64,000 bases of DNA. Origin: Leptolyngbya sp. PCC 6406 (GTDB taxonomy: Bacteria; Cyanobacteriota; Cyanobacteriia; Phormidesmidales; Phormidesmidaceae). The notes below the pieces were generated by a model. It made no database searches. It was given only the letters and a program-made list of their open reading frames with translations, and was not told where the DNA came from. Where the stretch lies: the NCBI RefSeq assembly GCF_000332095.2, contig NZ_KI913949.1:547912-611911 (forward strand). Reading direction: 5' to 3'. This document shows positions 1 to 8,705 of the stretch, piece by piece (position 1 is the stretch's first letter; each line of letters begins with the position of its first letter). The position numbers were made by a program, and so were the translations under genes.

Positions 1-94
1 CACCCCCTCACCCCCCCACTCCCACCCCCAGACAGATGACGACAACCCCAAACCCCTCGTAGCATGAAATAACTGTTTCCCCCTTACTGAATCC

Positions 95-1465
95 ATGACC
101 TCCACCGTGGCCCCCTCCGCCCTTGTTGAAACCCTGCGGCAGCGCCGACAGCGGCTGGCGCAACGGATTGATTTCCCGGTGGTGCTGTGGTCTGGTCAGC
201 CCGTCTCTCGTAATTTCCCTGCACTGACCTATCCCTTTCGGGCCAGCAGCCATTTTCTCTACTTTGCGGGGATATCTCTACCCAATGCGGCGATTCGGCT
301 AGACGGGGGACGGCTGACTCTGTTCCTAGACGAGGCCAGTCCCAGTGCGGCCCTGTGGCATGGCCCCACCCCCAGTCGGGAAGACCTAGCCGCAACCCTG
401 GGGGCCGATGCCGCCTATCCCCTGGCAGAACTGCCTCGGTTTGCCTCGGGGGTGGCGACCCTGGCGGTGCAGGATGCCGCTACCGCTGCCGAGCAGTTGC
501 CAATTCGTGGCATCATTCAGCCCGCTCAGGATAAGGCTCTGGCCCTAGCGGTAATTGCCCTACGATTGGAACAGGATGCCGCTGCGATCGCAGATATCCG
601 CACTGCCGCCACCGTTTCTGTTCAAGCCCACCGGGCGGGGATGGCGGCAACAGGAACGGCAACTACGGAAGCCCAAGTACGGGCGGCAATGGAGCAGGTA
701 ATCCTCAGCCACAACCTGACCTGCGCCTACAACAGCATCGTCACCGTTCATGGGGAAGTGCTCCATAACGAGCAGTACCACCATCCCCTCCAGCGGGGGG
801 ATTTACTGCTGGCGGATGTGGGGGCAGAGGCTCCCACAGGCTGGGCCTCGGATATAACCCGCACTTGGCCCGTATCCGGCCAGTTTTCCCCCACCCAACG
901 GGCGGTGTATGACGTGGTGCTGGCCGCCCATGACGCCTGCATTGCCAAAGCCGCCCCCGAGGTGGAATACCGAGATATTCACCTCCTCGCCTGTGAGGTG
1001 TTGGCGATGGGGCTAGTGGACTTGGGTATCCTTCAGGGTGACCCCGTGGGGTTGGTAGAACGGGATGCCCATGCCCTATTCTTTCCCCATGGGGTGGGGC
1101 ATCTACTGGGTTTGGATGTGCATGACATGGAGGATTTGGGCGACATGGCGGGCTACGCCCCCGGTCGCCAACGCAGCGATCGCTTTGGGTTGGGCTATCT
1201 CCGCCTCGATCGTCCCCTTCAGGCCGGGATGGTGGTCACCATTGAACCGGGCTTTTACCAAGTCCCCGGCATTTTGCAGGATCCCGATCGCCGCGATCGC
1301 TACCGCGACTGTGTGAACTGGGATCGCCTAGAGGACTTTGGCGATGTACGGGGCATCCGCATCGAAGATGATGTATTGGTGACCGCCACCGGGGCCGAGG
1401 TACTGACTGCCGATCTCCCCACCCTTGCCAGCGAGATTGAGGCCATAGTCCAATCGGAGTGTTAG
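95..1465 (+). CDS. Xaa-Pro aminopeptidase, M24B metallopeptidase family
   Basis: Predicted cytoplasmic metallopeptidase that removes an N-terminal residue preceding proline. The 456-residue length and two-part layout fit aminopeptidase P: a non-catalytic N-terminal domain (about residues 1-165) and a pita-bread M24 domain (about 175-450). Metal ligands are visible in order: Asp in 'LADVGAEAPTG' and 'SDITRTWP', His in 'HGVGHLLGLDVHD', Glu in 'IEPGFY' and Glu in 'IRIEDDVLVT'. The start at 95 is the first ATG of the frame; 'TTACTGA' just upstream gives no clear ribosome site. It stands alone, 95 bases before the exopolyphosphatase gene on the same strand. Family assignment is secure; the exact substrate is inferred. 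Confidence 0.88.
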   Translation: MTSTVAPSALVETLRQRRQRLAQRIDFPVVLWSGQPVSRNFPALTYPFRASSHFLYFAGISLPNAAIRLDGGRLTLFLDEASPSAALWHGPTPSREDLAATLGADAAYPLAELPRFASGVATLAVQDAATAAEQLPIRGIIQPAQDKALALAVIALRLEQDAAAIADIRTAATVSVQAHRAGMAATGTATTEAQVRAAMEQVILSHNLTCAYNSIVTVHGEVLHNEQYHHPLQRGDLLLADVGAEAPTGWASDITRTWPVSGQFSPTQRAVYDVVLAAHDACIAKAAPEVEYRDIHLLACEVLAMGLVDLGILQGDPVGLVERDAHALFFPHGVGHLLGLDVHDMEDLGDMAGYAPGRQRSDRFGLGYLRLDRPLQAGMVVTIEPGFYQVPGILQDPDRRDRYRDCVNWDRLEDFGDVRGIRIEDDVLVTATGAEVLTADLPTLASEIEAIVQSEC

Positions 1466-1560
1466 GGATCTCTAATTAGGGATCTCTATATCAACGAGTT
1501 CATCTCGACGAGTTCGCATCCCCCTGTAGGATCTGAAGCAAAGACTTCCCTGAACTGGCT

Positions 1561-3207
1561 ATGGTTGAGACTGCTGCTCCTGAACCTGTTGCGATCGCAT
1601 ATCCCGCCCGATTTGAGCGAGACCCCCTACGCCATGACCGTATTTTGGCGGCGATTGATGTGGGCACCAACTCCATCCACATGGTGGTGGTCAAAATTCA
1701 GCCCCAATTTCCCACCTTCACCATCATCGACCGAGAAAAAGAGACCGTCCGTCTAGGTAACTTCAGTGAAGGCACCGGGGAACTGTCGGAGGAGGCCATC
1801 GAACGCGGACTCCGCGCCCTGAAGCGCTGTCGGTCCATTGCCGAAAGCTTCCAAGCCGAGGACATCATTGCCGTGGCCACCAGTGCGGTGCGGGAGGCCG
1901 ATAACGGCCCCGCCTTTCTGGAACGGGTCAAACAGGAGGTGGGTCTAGCCGTCAGTTTGATCTCCGGCACCGAGGAAGCCCGTCGCATCTACCTAGGGGT
2001 GCTATCGGGCATGGAGTTTCACAATCGCCCCCACGCCATCATTGACATCGGCGGCGGATCGACAGAAGTGATCCTAGGCACAGGGGAAATTCATCGGTTT
2101 CTCAGCAGCACCAAGGTGGGCGCAGTGCGCCTGATGTCCCAATTTGTCACCACCGATCCCCTCAGCGACGAAGAATTCACCTACCTGAGAGCCTATGTGC
2201 GGGGTCGCCTAGAACCGCCAGTGGAAGATCTCAAACGCCATCTGGAACCGGAGGAACGCCTGCGACTGGTGGGCACCTCCGGCACAATTGAATGCCTAGC
2301 CACCCTCACCGCCCATGATCGTCTCGGGTTTGTCCCCGACCCCCTAAATGGCTTTCAGATCAGCCGGGAAGAGCTAGATCAGTGGATCAAGCGACTACGC
2401 AAGATGTCCTATGCTGAGCGCCTTGCCCTGCCGGATATGGCGGCCCGTCGAGCAGAAATCATTCTGCCGGGGGCCATCATTTTGCAAGAGGCGATGGCGC
2501 TGTTGGGTACTGAAACCCTCACCATCTGCGAACGGGCTCTACGGGAAGGGGTGGTCGTGGACTGGATGCTCACCCATGGTCTGATCGAAGACCGGATGCA
2601 GTTCCAAAGTTCGGTACGGGAGCGTTATGTGCTCAATACGGCCCAGAAGTATAGTGTGCCGATGGATCGGTGCGATCGCATTGCCCGCTACGCCCTCAAC
2701 CTCTTTGATGCCATCCAGGGCACCCTCCATAACTGGGGTAATCCAGAGCGAGAACTGCTCTGGGCGGCAGCCGTGCTCCATAACTGCGGCCACTTCATTA
2801 GCCACTCTGGTCACCACAAGCATTCCTACTACTTGATTCGCCATGGGGAACTGCTGGGCTATACCGAGGTGGAAATTGAAGTCATTGCCAACGTAGCCCG
2901 TTACCACCGCAAGAGCCTACCGAAGAAAAAACACGAAAACTACAAGAACCTGCCCAGCAAATACCATCGCCAACTGGTGGCTCACCTCAGTGCTATCCTG
3001 CGGGTGGCGGTGGCCCTAGACCGCCGTGGCATTGGCGTGATCTCTGCTGTCAATTACCACTTTATCGATCGCCAGACCCTACAACTAGAACTCACCCCCG
3101 CCCGTCCTGGGGACGACTGCGCTTCGGAACTCTGGAATCTAGAGGACAAGAAGGTCTGGTTTGAAGATCTTTTTCAGGTGGCGATCGTTCCTGTATTGAA
3201 AGCCTAA
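1561..3207 (+). CDS. ppx: Exopolyphosphatase, Ppx/GppA family
   Basis: Predicted to hydrolyse terminal phosphates from polyphosphate, or the pppGpp 5' phosphate, in the cytoplasm. The ASKHA-fold phosphate loops are visible: 'AAIDVGTNSIHMVVV' near residue 30, 'IIDIGGGSTEVILG' near 160 and 'LVGTSGTIECLATL' near 240. The C-terminal half contains an HD-like helical domain ('LHNCGHFISHSGHHKHSYYL', about residue 405). At 548 residues it matches the long bacterial Ppx form. Start is the ATG at 1561, which follows the aminopeptidase gene by 95 bases; that gap holds the near-palindromic 'GAGTTCATCTCGACGAGTTC'. Ppx versus GppA activity cannot be separated by eye. Confidence 0.88.
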   Translation: MVETAAPEPVAIAYPARFERDPLRHDRILAAIDVGTNSIHMVVVKIQPQFPTFTIIDREKETVRLGNFSEGTGELSEEAIERGLRALKRCRSIAESFQAEDIIAVATSAVREADNGPAFLERVKQEVGLAVSLISGTEEARRIYLGVLSGMEFHNRPHAIIDIGGGSTEVILGTGEIHRFLSSTKVGAVRLMSQFVTTDPLSDEEFTYLRAYVRGRLEPPVEDLKRHLEPEERLRLVGTSGTIECLATLTAHDRLGFVPDPLNGFQISREELDQWIKRLRKMSYAERLALPDMAARRAEIILPGAIILQEAMALLGTETLTICERALREGVVVDWMLTHGLIEDRMQFQSSVRERYVLNTAQKYSVPMDRCDRIARYALNLFDAIQGTLHNWGNPERELLWAAAVLHNCGHFISHSGHHKHSYYLIRHGELLGYTEVEIEVIANVARYHRKSLPKKKHENYKNLPSKYHRQLVAHLSAILRVAVALDRRGIGVISAVNYHFIDRQTLQLELTPARPGDDCASELWNLEDKKVWFEDLFQVAIVPVLKA

Positions 3208-3241
3208 ATGAATACCCCAGAGCCGCCTGTAATCTAGACAA

Positions 3242-3341
3242 GGGCATCAACGTAAGCCGAGACAATATGGGTTCCGAGGAATTCAGGAGTTAGGAGCCAG
3301 AAGCCAGGAGGGTGCTGAATTCTAACTCCTAACTCCTCCCC
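3242..3341. repeat. Dispersed repeat A, copy 1
   Basis: This roughly 100-bp sequence recurs in inverted orientation at 23532-23638. The outer part ('GGGCATCAACGTAAGCCGAG' and onward to 'GAATTCAGGAGT') is almost identical between the copies; the inner part is variable and built of alternating GGAGTTAGGAG / CTCCTAACTCC blocks that can fold into a hairpin. It fills the gap between ppx and the DUF2809 gene. Confidence 0.75.
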
Positions 3342-3348
3342 AGAAGAT

Positions 3349-3750
3349 TTATCCCGCTTTGAGTTGACGCGGCAGTGCCCTCAGCCAGAGCCAGCCTAGG
3401 GTACAGCCCAGAGCATAGTAGGGAAAGTCACCCCAGCTAAAGGTGTTGCCCAACACCAGTCTTCCCGGTAATGTGGCGCGGATGGCCTGAAGCCACAAGG
3501 GTTGCCACAGTTGCAGAAACTCCAAGGCGCAGGTGCCCAGAAAAACCCCCAAGGCAATGGCCTCGGGCCGTCCCCGCCGCCACACCATCGCCACCACCAA
3601 CATCCAAAAAATCTCGTAGGGAATGCCACCAAAGCTGTCATTCAGCCAGGACTGGCCCCAGCCCCGATAGAACTTTGTGATCAGGCCAAAGGGCACAATC
3701 ACCCCCACACTAATGACCAATGCTCGCCAGCGATACAGTCCTGGGTACAT
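3349..3750 (-). CDS. DUF2809 family membrane protein
   Basis: Small integral membrane protein of about 133 residues with four likely hydrophobic helices ('ALVISVGVIVPFGLIT', 'IFWMLVVAMVW', 'AIALGVFLGTCALEFLQLW', 'FPYYALGCTLGWLWL'). The 'FxGTxxLExLQLWxPxWLQAIRATLPGRLVLGxTFSWxDFPYYALG' pattern is typical of DUF2809. The frame is open to 3792, but those extra 14 codons would be read from a dispersed repeat (3762-3890), so the ATG at 3750 ('MYPGLYRW') is preferred. Function is unknown. Confidence 0.75.
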   Translation of the reverse strand: MYPGLYRWRALVISVGVIVPFGLITKFYRGWGQSWLNDSFGGIPYEIFWMLVVAMVWRRGRPEAIALGVFLGTCALEFLQLWQPLWLQAIRATLPGRLVLGNTFSWGDFPYYALGCTLGWLWLRALPRQLKAG

Positions 3751-3761
3751 AGAAACCTCAC

Positions 3762-3890
3762 ATAGCAATCCTATTTGATTTCCGAAGGCCATCGTAGTGA
3801 GGGTTGAGCCCTGTATTCCCGTAGCGTCTCCGCCAAGAGAAAACCCACGGAATAAGATGCTTGCTCACAGTTCATGCAGGATCGCCATAG
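3762..3890. repeat. MITE-like repeat B, copy 1 (divergent, with internal insertion)
   Basis: The ends read ATAGCAATCCTATTTGAT and TGCAGGATCGCCATAG, which are imperfect inverted repeats. The same ends and core (AACCCACGGAA..., GTAGCG) occur in the copies at 49447-49550 and 60992-61096, there in opposite orientation. This copy is longer because of extra sequence in the middle. A separate 28-bp sequence, CTGAAGCAAATTGGC...AGCTATATA, lies at about 3967-3994 and recurs directly next to the copy at 60992. Confidence 0.6.
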
Positions 3891-4032
3891 CAGTCGCCAG
3901 TCGAATTAAGGCAAGATTGCGAGTCAATTTGCTGTGGCCCTCACCATCCCAGAGGGCTTCGGTGTCTGAAGCAAATTGGCCAAAGCTATATAAACATATT
4001 AGAAGCACTGCCACCCCCATTTTCTAGTCCCC

Positions 4033-4812
4033 ATGGCTAAATCTCAGATGTCCTACCATCAAATGCTGCGGGCAGAAATGTCCACCATTGTAGATTCGCT
4101 GGAATTACCGGAACTCTACAAACAATCCATGAAAGCCCGCTGGCTCGACCAAGTCATCTGGACCGATCAAAAAGCAAGCCAGTCCCAAAAACGCTACTAT
4201 GCCCTCCGCCTGACCACCGTCATTGGTGGAGTAATTATTCCGGCGTTGGTCGCCTTCAACAACTTTGGCCTTGAGAGTGCTGGTGAACAGTACGTCAGAA
4301 GTATCTTTCCCCTGGCTCTGTTTGGCTTTACCCAGGTGGTTGCTGTCTGCACCGCCATAGAGGAGTTTTTTCAATACGGCGTGCGGTGGCGACAGTATCG
4401 AACCACCGCAGAAAGCCTCAAGAGCGAGGGATGGCAATACTTCCAGATCAGTGGGGCCTATCGCAAAGCCGGTAGTCATCTGCAAGCCTATCCTGTTTTT
4501 TCCACCCGAGTTGAGCGCATCATCCGACGAGATGTGCAAACCTACCTGTCGGAAATTGCCAAGGAACAACAGCGGGAGGATGACGATTCTAACGACAAGA
4601 TGCCTAGTAGTCCCCATCCCTTAAGTCCCCTGAGTAGTGGATTTTTTGCTGGGGTTTCTGCCTCCACTGAGATTGAGCCCCTGGAGCCCAACGATCCTGA
4701 TGCTATTGCCATTGACCCCCACCTAGAGGGTCTGCGCGATTCCTACCGTCGCCCCCCAATGCCCCCACCCAACCCCCAAGTTCCGCCCGATCGGCGTAAG
4801 CCACGACCCTGA
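4033..4812 (+). CDS. DUF4231 domain membrane protein
   Basis: Predicted inner-membrane protein of 259 residues. Two hydrophobic segments (about residues 60-80 'LTTVIGGVIIPALVAF' and 95-115 'FPLALFGFTQVVAVCTAI') are followed by the family-typical stretch with 'WRQYRTTAESLKSEGWQYFQ' around residue 120-140. The C-terminal third (about residue 180 onward) is polar and proline-rich and is probably disordered. DUF4231 proteins are found across bacteria, often near nucleotide-signalling or effector modules, but no function is established. Start is ATG 4033. It lies 231 bases upstream of a TIR-domain gene on the same strand; a shared role is speculation. Confidence 0.75.
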   Translation: MAKSQMSYHQMLRAEMSTIVDSLELPELYKQSMKARWLDQVIWTDQKASQSQKRYYALRLTTVIGGVIIPALVAFNNFGLESAGEQYVRSIFPLALFGFTQVVAVCTAIEEFFQYGVRWRQYRTTAESLKSEGWQYFQISGAYRKAGSHLQAYPVFSTRVERIIRRDVQTYLSEIAKEQQREDDDSNDKMPSSPHPLSPLSSGFFAGVSASTEIEPLEPNDPDAIAIDPHLEGLRDSYRRPPMPPPNPQVPPDRRKPRP

Positions 4813-5043
4813 TGCTCTGTATTAGTACGGATATCATCCAGAGAAGCTAGGATGTTTTCAGGAGTTTTACGGATGTCATCCAACCCCCTACTTTTCCCCG
4901 AGACGATGGTCTGCTAAAGATAGCCCCATCACCTGGTCAGCCTTTTCCTAGGGCTGTAGGGCCAAATAGGACTTTCTTTTCGGGAAACAGCCTTAGGGCG
5001 GAGCGGTCATGCCATCAGGGTCGTCATCTATCGGAGTTGGGGA

Positions 5044-8000
5044 ATGGGAGAGGATCGGTCACTAGACGAGTTGCTAAAAGGGCCATCCCGACGATCGAAG
5101 AATAAATCGGAAGGTTCATCCCCCGTCCCTACCAGCCAAGGGCTGAAGATGGCGGACCTGTTGTTGATGCCCTCGGCTCACCAGTCCCTAGCCAACTGGT
5201 TGATGCGACGGTATGAAGCCACCCTGGAGGAAATTGCCGACCGTATAGATCAAGAGCCTGCTGCGGTGCAGGCTACCTTGGACGCCCTCATACACAGGGG
5301 CTTGTTGAAGGCGGTAGAAGGTGAACAGGGACTGGTGTATCGGGTTAACCTCGCCCCTAAGACTGGGCGACAAATGCCCAAGGACATCTTTAAGGTTCTG
5401 GATAACGCCTCCGAACAGGCCAATGTCTTTATTTCCTATTCCCGCCGGAACAAGCCCTTTGTGGAACGACTCTACACTGCCCTCAGCGCTACGGATCGGG
5501 AGGTCTGGGTAGATTGGGAGAATATTCCCTTGGCGGTGGACTGGTGGCAGGAGATTGAATTGGGGATTGAGCTGGCGGATACCTTTATTTTTGTGCTGAG
5601 TCCTGACTCGGTCCAGTCTCAGGTTTGCCGCCAGGAAATTGATCATGCGGTGCAACATAACAAGCGCTTGGTGCCTGTGGTCTATCAGGATGTCCAACCG
5701 GATCAGGTCCACCCCGAACTGGCGCGGCTCAACTGGATTTTTCTGCGTCCAGAGGACGATTTTGATGGGGGATTACGGGGGCTGCTGGCGGCCCTAGACC
5801 AGAATATTGACTATGTGCGCACCCACACGCGGCTCCTATTGCGAGCCTTGGAGTGGGATAACAATGGGCGGGATGCCAGCTATCTACTCCGGGGGAAGGA
5901 TCTCCATCGGGCTAATGAATACTTGGTTCAGGGTCGAGAAGAGGAACCCAAGCCGACTCCTCTGCACCACCAATATGTGTTGGCCAGTGCGGAGGTGGAG
6001 GCGGCGGCCCGTCAAGCAGAAATGGTGCACCAGGCATCCACGTTGGCGTCTCAGCGCCAGTGGTTGCGGTTGGTGTCGGCGGTGTCGGTGCTGACGATCG
6101 CCTTGGGATTGACCAGTTTGGGGCTCTATCGCCAAACGGCGGTGGCCCAGCGGGCGGCGGAGCGATCGCACCTGGAAGCTTTGAGCCGTTCGGCGGAGGC
6201 ATTATTTCTCTCGGACCAGCGCTTTGAGGCATTGATTACCGCTACCCAGGCGGGCCATCTCCTGAAAACCATCACGCCAGCGGTGGAGGATCCTAAACTC
6301 TATGCCGCTGTCACCAGTGCCCTGCGACAGGCGTTGGTCTGGGTTCATGAACGGAATCGCTTTGAAGGTCACAGCGCTACGATCTGGCATGTGGCCTTTA
6401 ATGGGGATGGTAGCCAGATTCTATCTGCCAGTGCCGATGGCACCCTGCGGCTATGGCACCCCGACGGCACCCTGATTCAACTGTTTGAAAGTCCCGGCGC
6501 GTCTTTCCATGATGGTGCTATCTCTCCCGATGGCCAGAGCATTGCGGCGGTGGATCTGGAGGGGAATGGCTATCTCTGGAATCTGGAGGGACGCCTTCAG
6601 CACCAGTGGCAAGGTGAGGGGAACCAATCTGCCTGGGTGGTGCAGTTTTCCCCTGATGGAGGTGCGATCGCAACGGCAGGGGCGGATGGCCGTATTGACC
6701 TGCGGAATACTGAAAATGGGCAACTGATTCGCAGCCTGGGTGAGCACCGCAACGGTATTCAAGCCCTAGTCTTTAGCCCCGATGGGGATACGCTGATTGC
6801 CGGAGACTATCAGGGTTGGCTCTACCGCTGGTCCATTACTGGGGAACTCCAGGCTGAGGTCCAAGCCCACCAAAGTCCGATTTTGTCCCTGGCTCTACGG
6901 CTAGGAACCGTGGCAGTAGCCAGTGAAGAGGGCCAAGTTTCCCTCTGGGAAGTGGGGCAAAATACCCCCGATCTGACGGCCCTAGAGCAATTTCCAGCCC
7001 ATGAGGGGCCGGTCAATGCGGTGCAATTCACCCCCGATGGCCAGAAACTGGTCACGGCGGGTTCGGACAAAACCATCCGTTTTTGGAATCGCAACGGTCA
7101 ACTTCAAACCACCCTGTTGGGGCATACGGGCCAGATTTTTGCCGTCGCTGTCCATCCCACCGCCTCAGTGTTGATCAGTGGCGGTGGTGATCGCGCCCTA
7201 CGTCTCTGGGATCTGAATCGTCCCCACATTACTGCCCTTCAGGACCACCAAGAGGGGGTTAACAGTGTGGCGATTTCCCCCGATGGCGACACCCTGGCCT
7301 CCGTCGGTGACGACCAAAAACTGCGCTTGTGGGGCAGAGACGGCACCCTTATCAATACCCTGGAAGGCCCCCAGGATCGCATCTTGGCGGTAGAGTTTCA
7401 CCCCGACGGTCAACGTCTGATAGGGGGCAGTGCGGATGGCAATCTCTACCTGTGGCATCGAGATGGACGCCTGCTCCAGACCTTGACGGGGCACCAGGAT
7501 AATGTCAATGGGGTCGCCTTTAGCCCCGATGGCACCCTGATCGCCTCTGCCAGTGATGATAATCGCAGCTACCTGTGGACCCTGGAAGGTACGCAAGTTC
7601 AAACCCTGGAAGGCCACCAAGATGGGGTTATAAGTGTGGACTTTAGCCCTGATGGCACCACCCTGGCCACCACCGGTTGGGATCACCGCATACATCTGTG
7701 GACGGTGGAGGGGGAGCGGTTGAAAACCTTCACGGGTCACCAGGGCTGGGTCTTTGATGTGCAGTTCAGCCCCGATGGTACTCTGCTGGCTTCCGCCAGC
7801 CACGACAACACGGTACGTCTGTGGGATGTGGCTACGGGGCAACCTACGACCACCCTAGAGGGTCATCGCGACAGTGTGCAGTCGGCGGTGTTTACCGCCG
7901 ATGGTGATGGGATCGTTACCGCCAGCAGCGACAATACCATGCGCTTCTGGGATTTGGAGGGTACCTTGCAGTCCACCCTATCTGGCCATAGGATGGCCCT

Positions 8001-8184
8001 CAATGATGTGGCGGTTGATCCCCTGGGGCGCTATGTGGTCTCCGCCAGCCGCGATCGCACGGTCCTGATCTGGAACCTGACCAATATGGATACCTTGGAT
8101 AGCCTGCTGGCCAGTAGCTGTGACTGGCTGGTGGACTACCTGCACACCAATCGCACGGGATTGGAGGATATTTGTCGGGAGTGA
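5044..8184 (+). CDS. Winged-helix / TIR / transmembrane / WD40 repeat protein
   Basis: A 1046-residue multidomain protein. Residues about 38-103 look like a winged helix ('EATLEEIADRIDQEPAAVQA', 'LIHRGLLKAVEG...VYRV'). Residues about 126-250 form a TIR domain ('NVFISYSRRNKPFVERL', 'VWVDWENIPLAVDWWQEIE', 'FIFVLSPDSVQSQVCRQEI'). A linker with 'LLLRALEWDNNGRDASYLLRG' leads to one hydrophobic helix at about 341-363. Residues about 385-1020 hold 14 WD40 repeats by my count, enough for two seven-bladed propellers. TIR domains cleave NAD or mediate assembly; WD40 propellers bind partners. The Glu-rich 'DWWQEIELGIE' segment lies where TIR NADases carry the catalytic Glu, but the exact residue needs a structural alignment. 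Start is ATG 5044. It stands alone with no adjacent second effector gene. Confidence 0.85.
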   Translation: MGEDRSLDELLKGPSRRSKNKSEGSSPVPTSQGLKMADLLLMPSAHQSLANWLMRRYEATLEEIADRIDQEPAAVQATLDALIHRGLLKAVEGEQGLVYRVNLAPKTGRQMPKDIFKVLDNASEQANVFISYSRRNKPFVERLYTALSATDREVWVDWENIPLAVDWWQEIELGIELADTFIFVLSPDSVQSQVCRQEIDHAVQHNKRLVPVVYQDVQPDQVHPELARLNWIFLRPEDDFDGGLRGLLAALDQNIDYVRTHTRLLLRALEWDNNGRDASYLLRGKDLHRANEYLVQGREEEPKPTPLHHQYVLASAEVEAAARQAEMVHQASTLASQRQWLRLVSAVSVLTIALGLTSLGLYRQTAVAQRAAERSHLEALSRSAEALFLSDQRFEALITATQAGHLLKTITPAVEDPKLYAAVTSALRQALVWVHERNRFEGHSATIWHVAFNGDGSQILSASADGTLRLWHPDGTLIQLFESPGASFHDGAISPDGQSIAAVDLEGNGYLWNLEGRLQHQWQGEGNQSAWVVQFSPDGGAIATAGADGRIDLRNTENGQLIRSLGEHRNGIQALVFSPDGDTLIAGDYQGWLYRWSITGELQAEVQAHQSPILSLALRLGTVAVASEEGQVSLWEVGQNTPDLTALEQFPAHEGPVNAVQFTPDGQKLVTAGSDKTIRFWNRNGQLQTTLLGHTGQIFAVAVHPTASVLISGGGDRALRLWDLNRPHITALQDHQEGVNSVAISPDGDTLASVGDDQKLRLWGRDGTLINTLEGPQDRILAVEFHPDGQRLIGGSADGNLYLWHRDGRLLQTLTGHQDNVNGVAFSPDGTLIASASDDNRSYLWTLEGTQVQTLEGHQDGVISVDFSPDGTTLATTGWDHRIHLWTVEGERLKTFTGHQGWVFDVQFSPDGTLLASASHDNTVRLWDVATGQPTTTLEGHRDSVQSAVFTADGDGIVTASSDNTMRFWDLEGTLQSTLSGHRMALNDVAVDPLGRYVVSASRDRTVLIWNLTNMDTLDSLLASSCDWLVDYLHTNRTGLEDICRE

Positions 8185-8268
8185 TGGGTGAGAGAGTTTT
8201 GGGTTTTGAGTTTTGAATTTTGAGTTGCAAGCCTCTTGGGGGCGCGGTTTCCGTGCCTAATGCAGGGT

Positions 8269-8658
8269 TTAGATCACCAGTCGCCAGACAATGACCCACA
8301 GGGCAAAAAATGCGGCGAAAAAGGTGAGGGATCGTAGGGTGGGAATCCCTAGAACGTAAAACACCCCATGGAGAATCCGCATCACCACGATGACAATACT
8401 TGAGATCGCGGTAATGTCATCCGCCTGCCCCGTCACCGCCGTCGTTAAGATCACCACTGCAAACATCACCAAATTGTCGTGGTGATTGCGCTGCGCCCGA
8501 TCTGCCCGTCCCACCCAGAGGGGAACCTCTACCGGCGTCTCTCGATTACTCAGCGCCCATTTCACCCCACCGGCCTGCACCCGTGCGATCGCGGGGCCAT
8601 GGTTCAGTGGCACCGTCCATAGGGCCAGAATTAGCAAACAAATCAAGTCAATCGTCAT
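8269..8658 (-). CDS. MAPEG family membrane protein
   Basis: About 129 residues with four hydrophobic helices, fitting the MAPEG superfamily (membrane-associated proteins in eicosanoid and glutathione metabolism). The family signature is visible in 'RADRAQRNHHDNLVMFAVV' and 'RILHGVFYVLGIPTLRSL'. In bacteria the substrates are mostly unknown. The frame is open to 8688 but the ATG at 8658 ('MTIDLICLL') starts directly with the first helix; the extra codons come from a low-complexity TTTTGAATTTTGA tract. It is flanked on both sides by such AT-rich tracts (about 8196-8225 and 8663-8710). Confidence 0.78.
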   Translation of the reverse strand: MTIDLICLLILALWTVPLNHGPAIARVQAGGVKWALSNRETPVEVPLWVGRADRAQRNHHDNLVMFAVVILTTAVTGQADDITAISSIVIVVMRILHGVFYVLGIPTLRSLTFFAAFFALWVIVWRLVI

Positions 8659-8705
8659 AGAATTCAAACCTGAAAATTCAAAATTCAAAATTCAAAACTC
8701 AAAAC

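Noticed and set aside
7198-7842. 214-codon antisense frame
   Set aside because: It is the complement of the regular WD40 repeats in the TIR-WD40 gene; internal periodicity explains the open frame.
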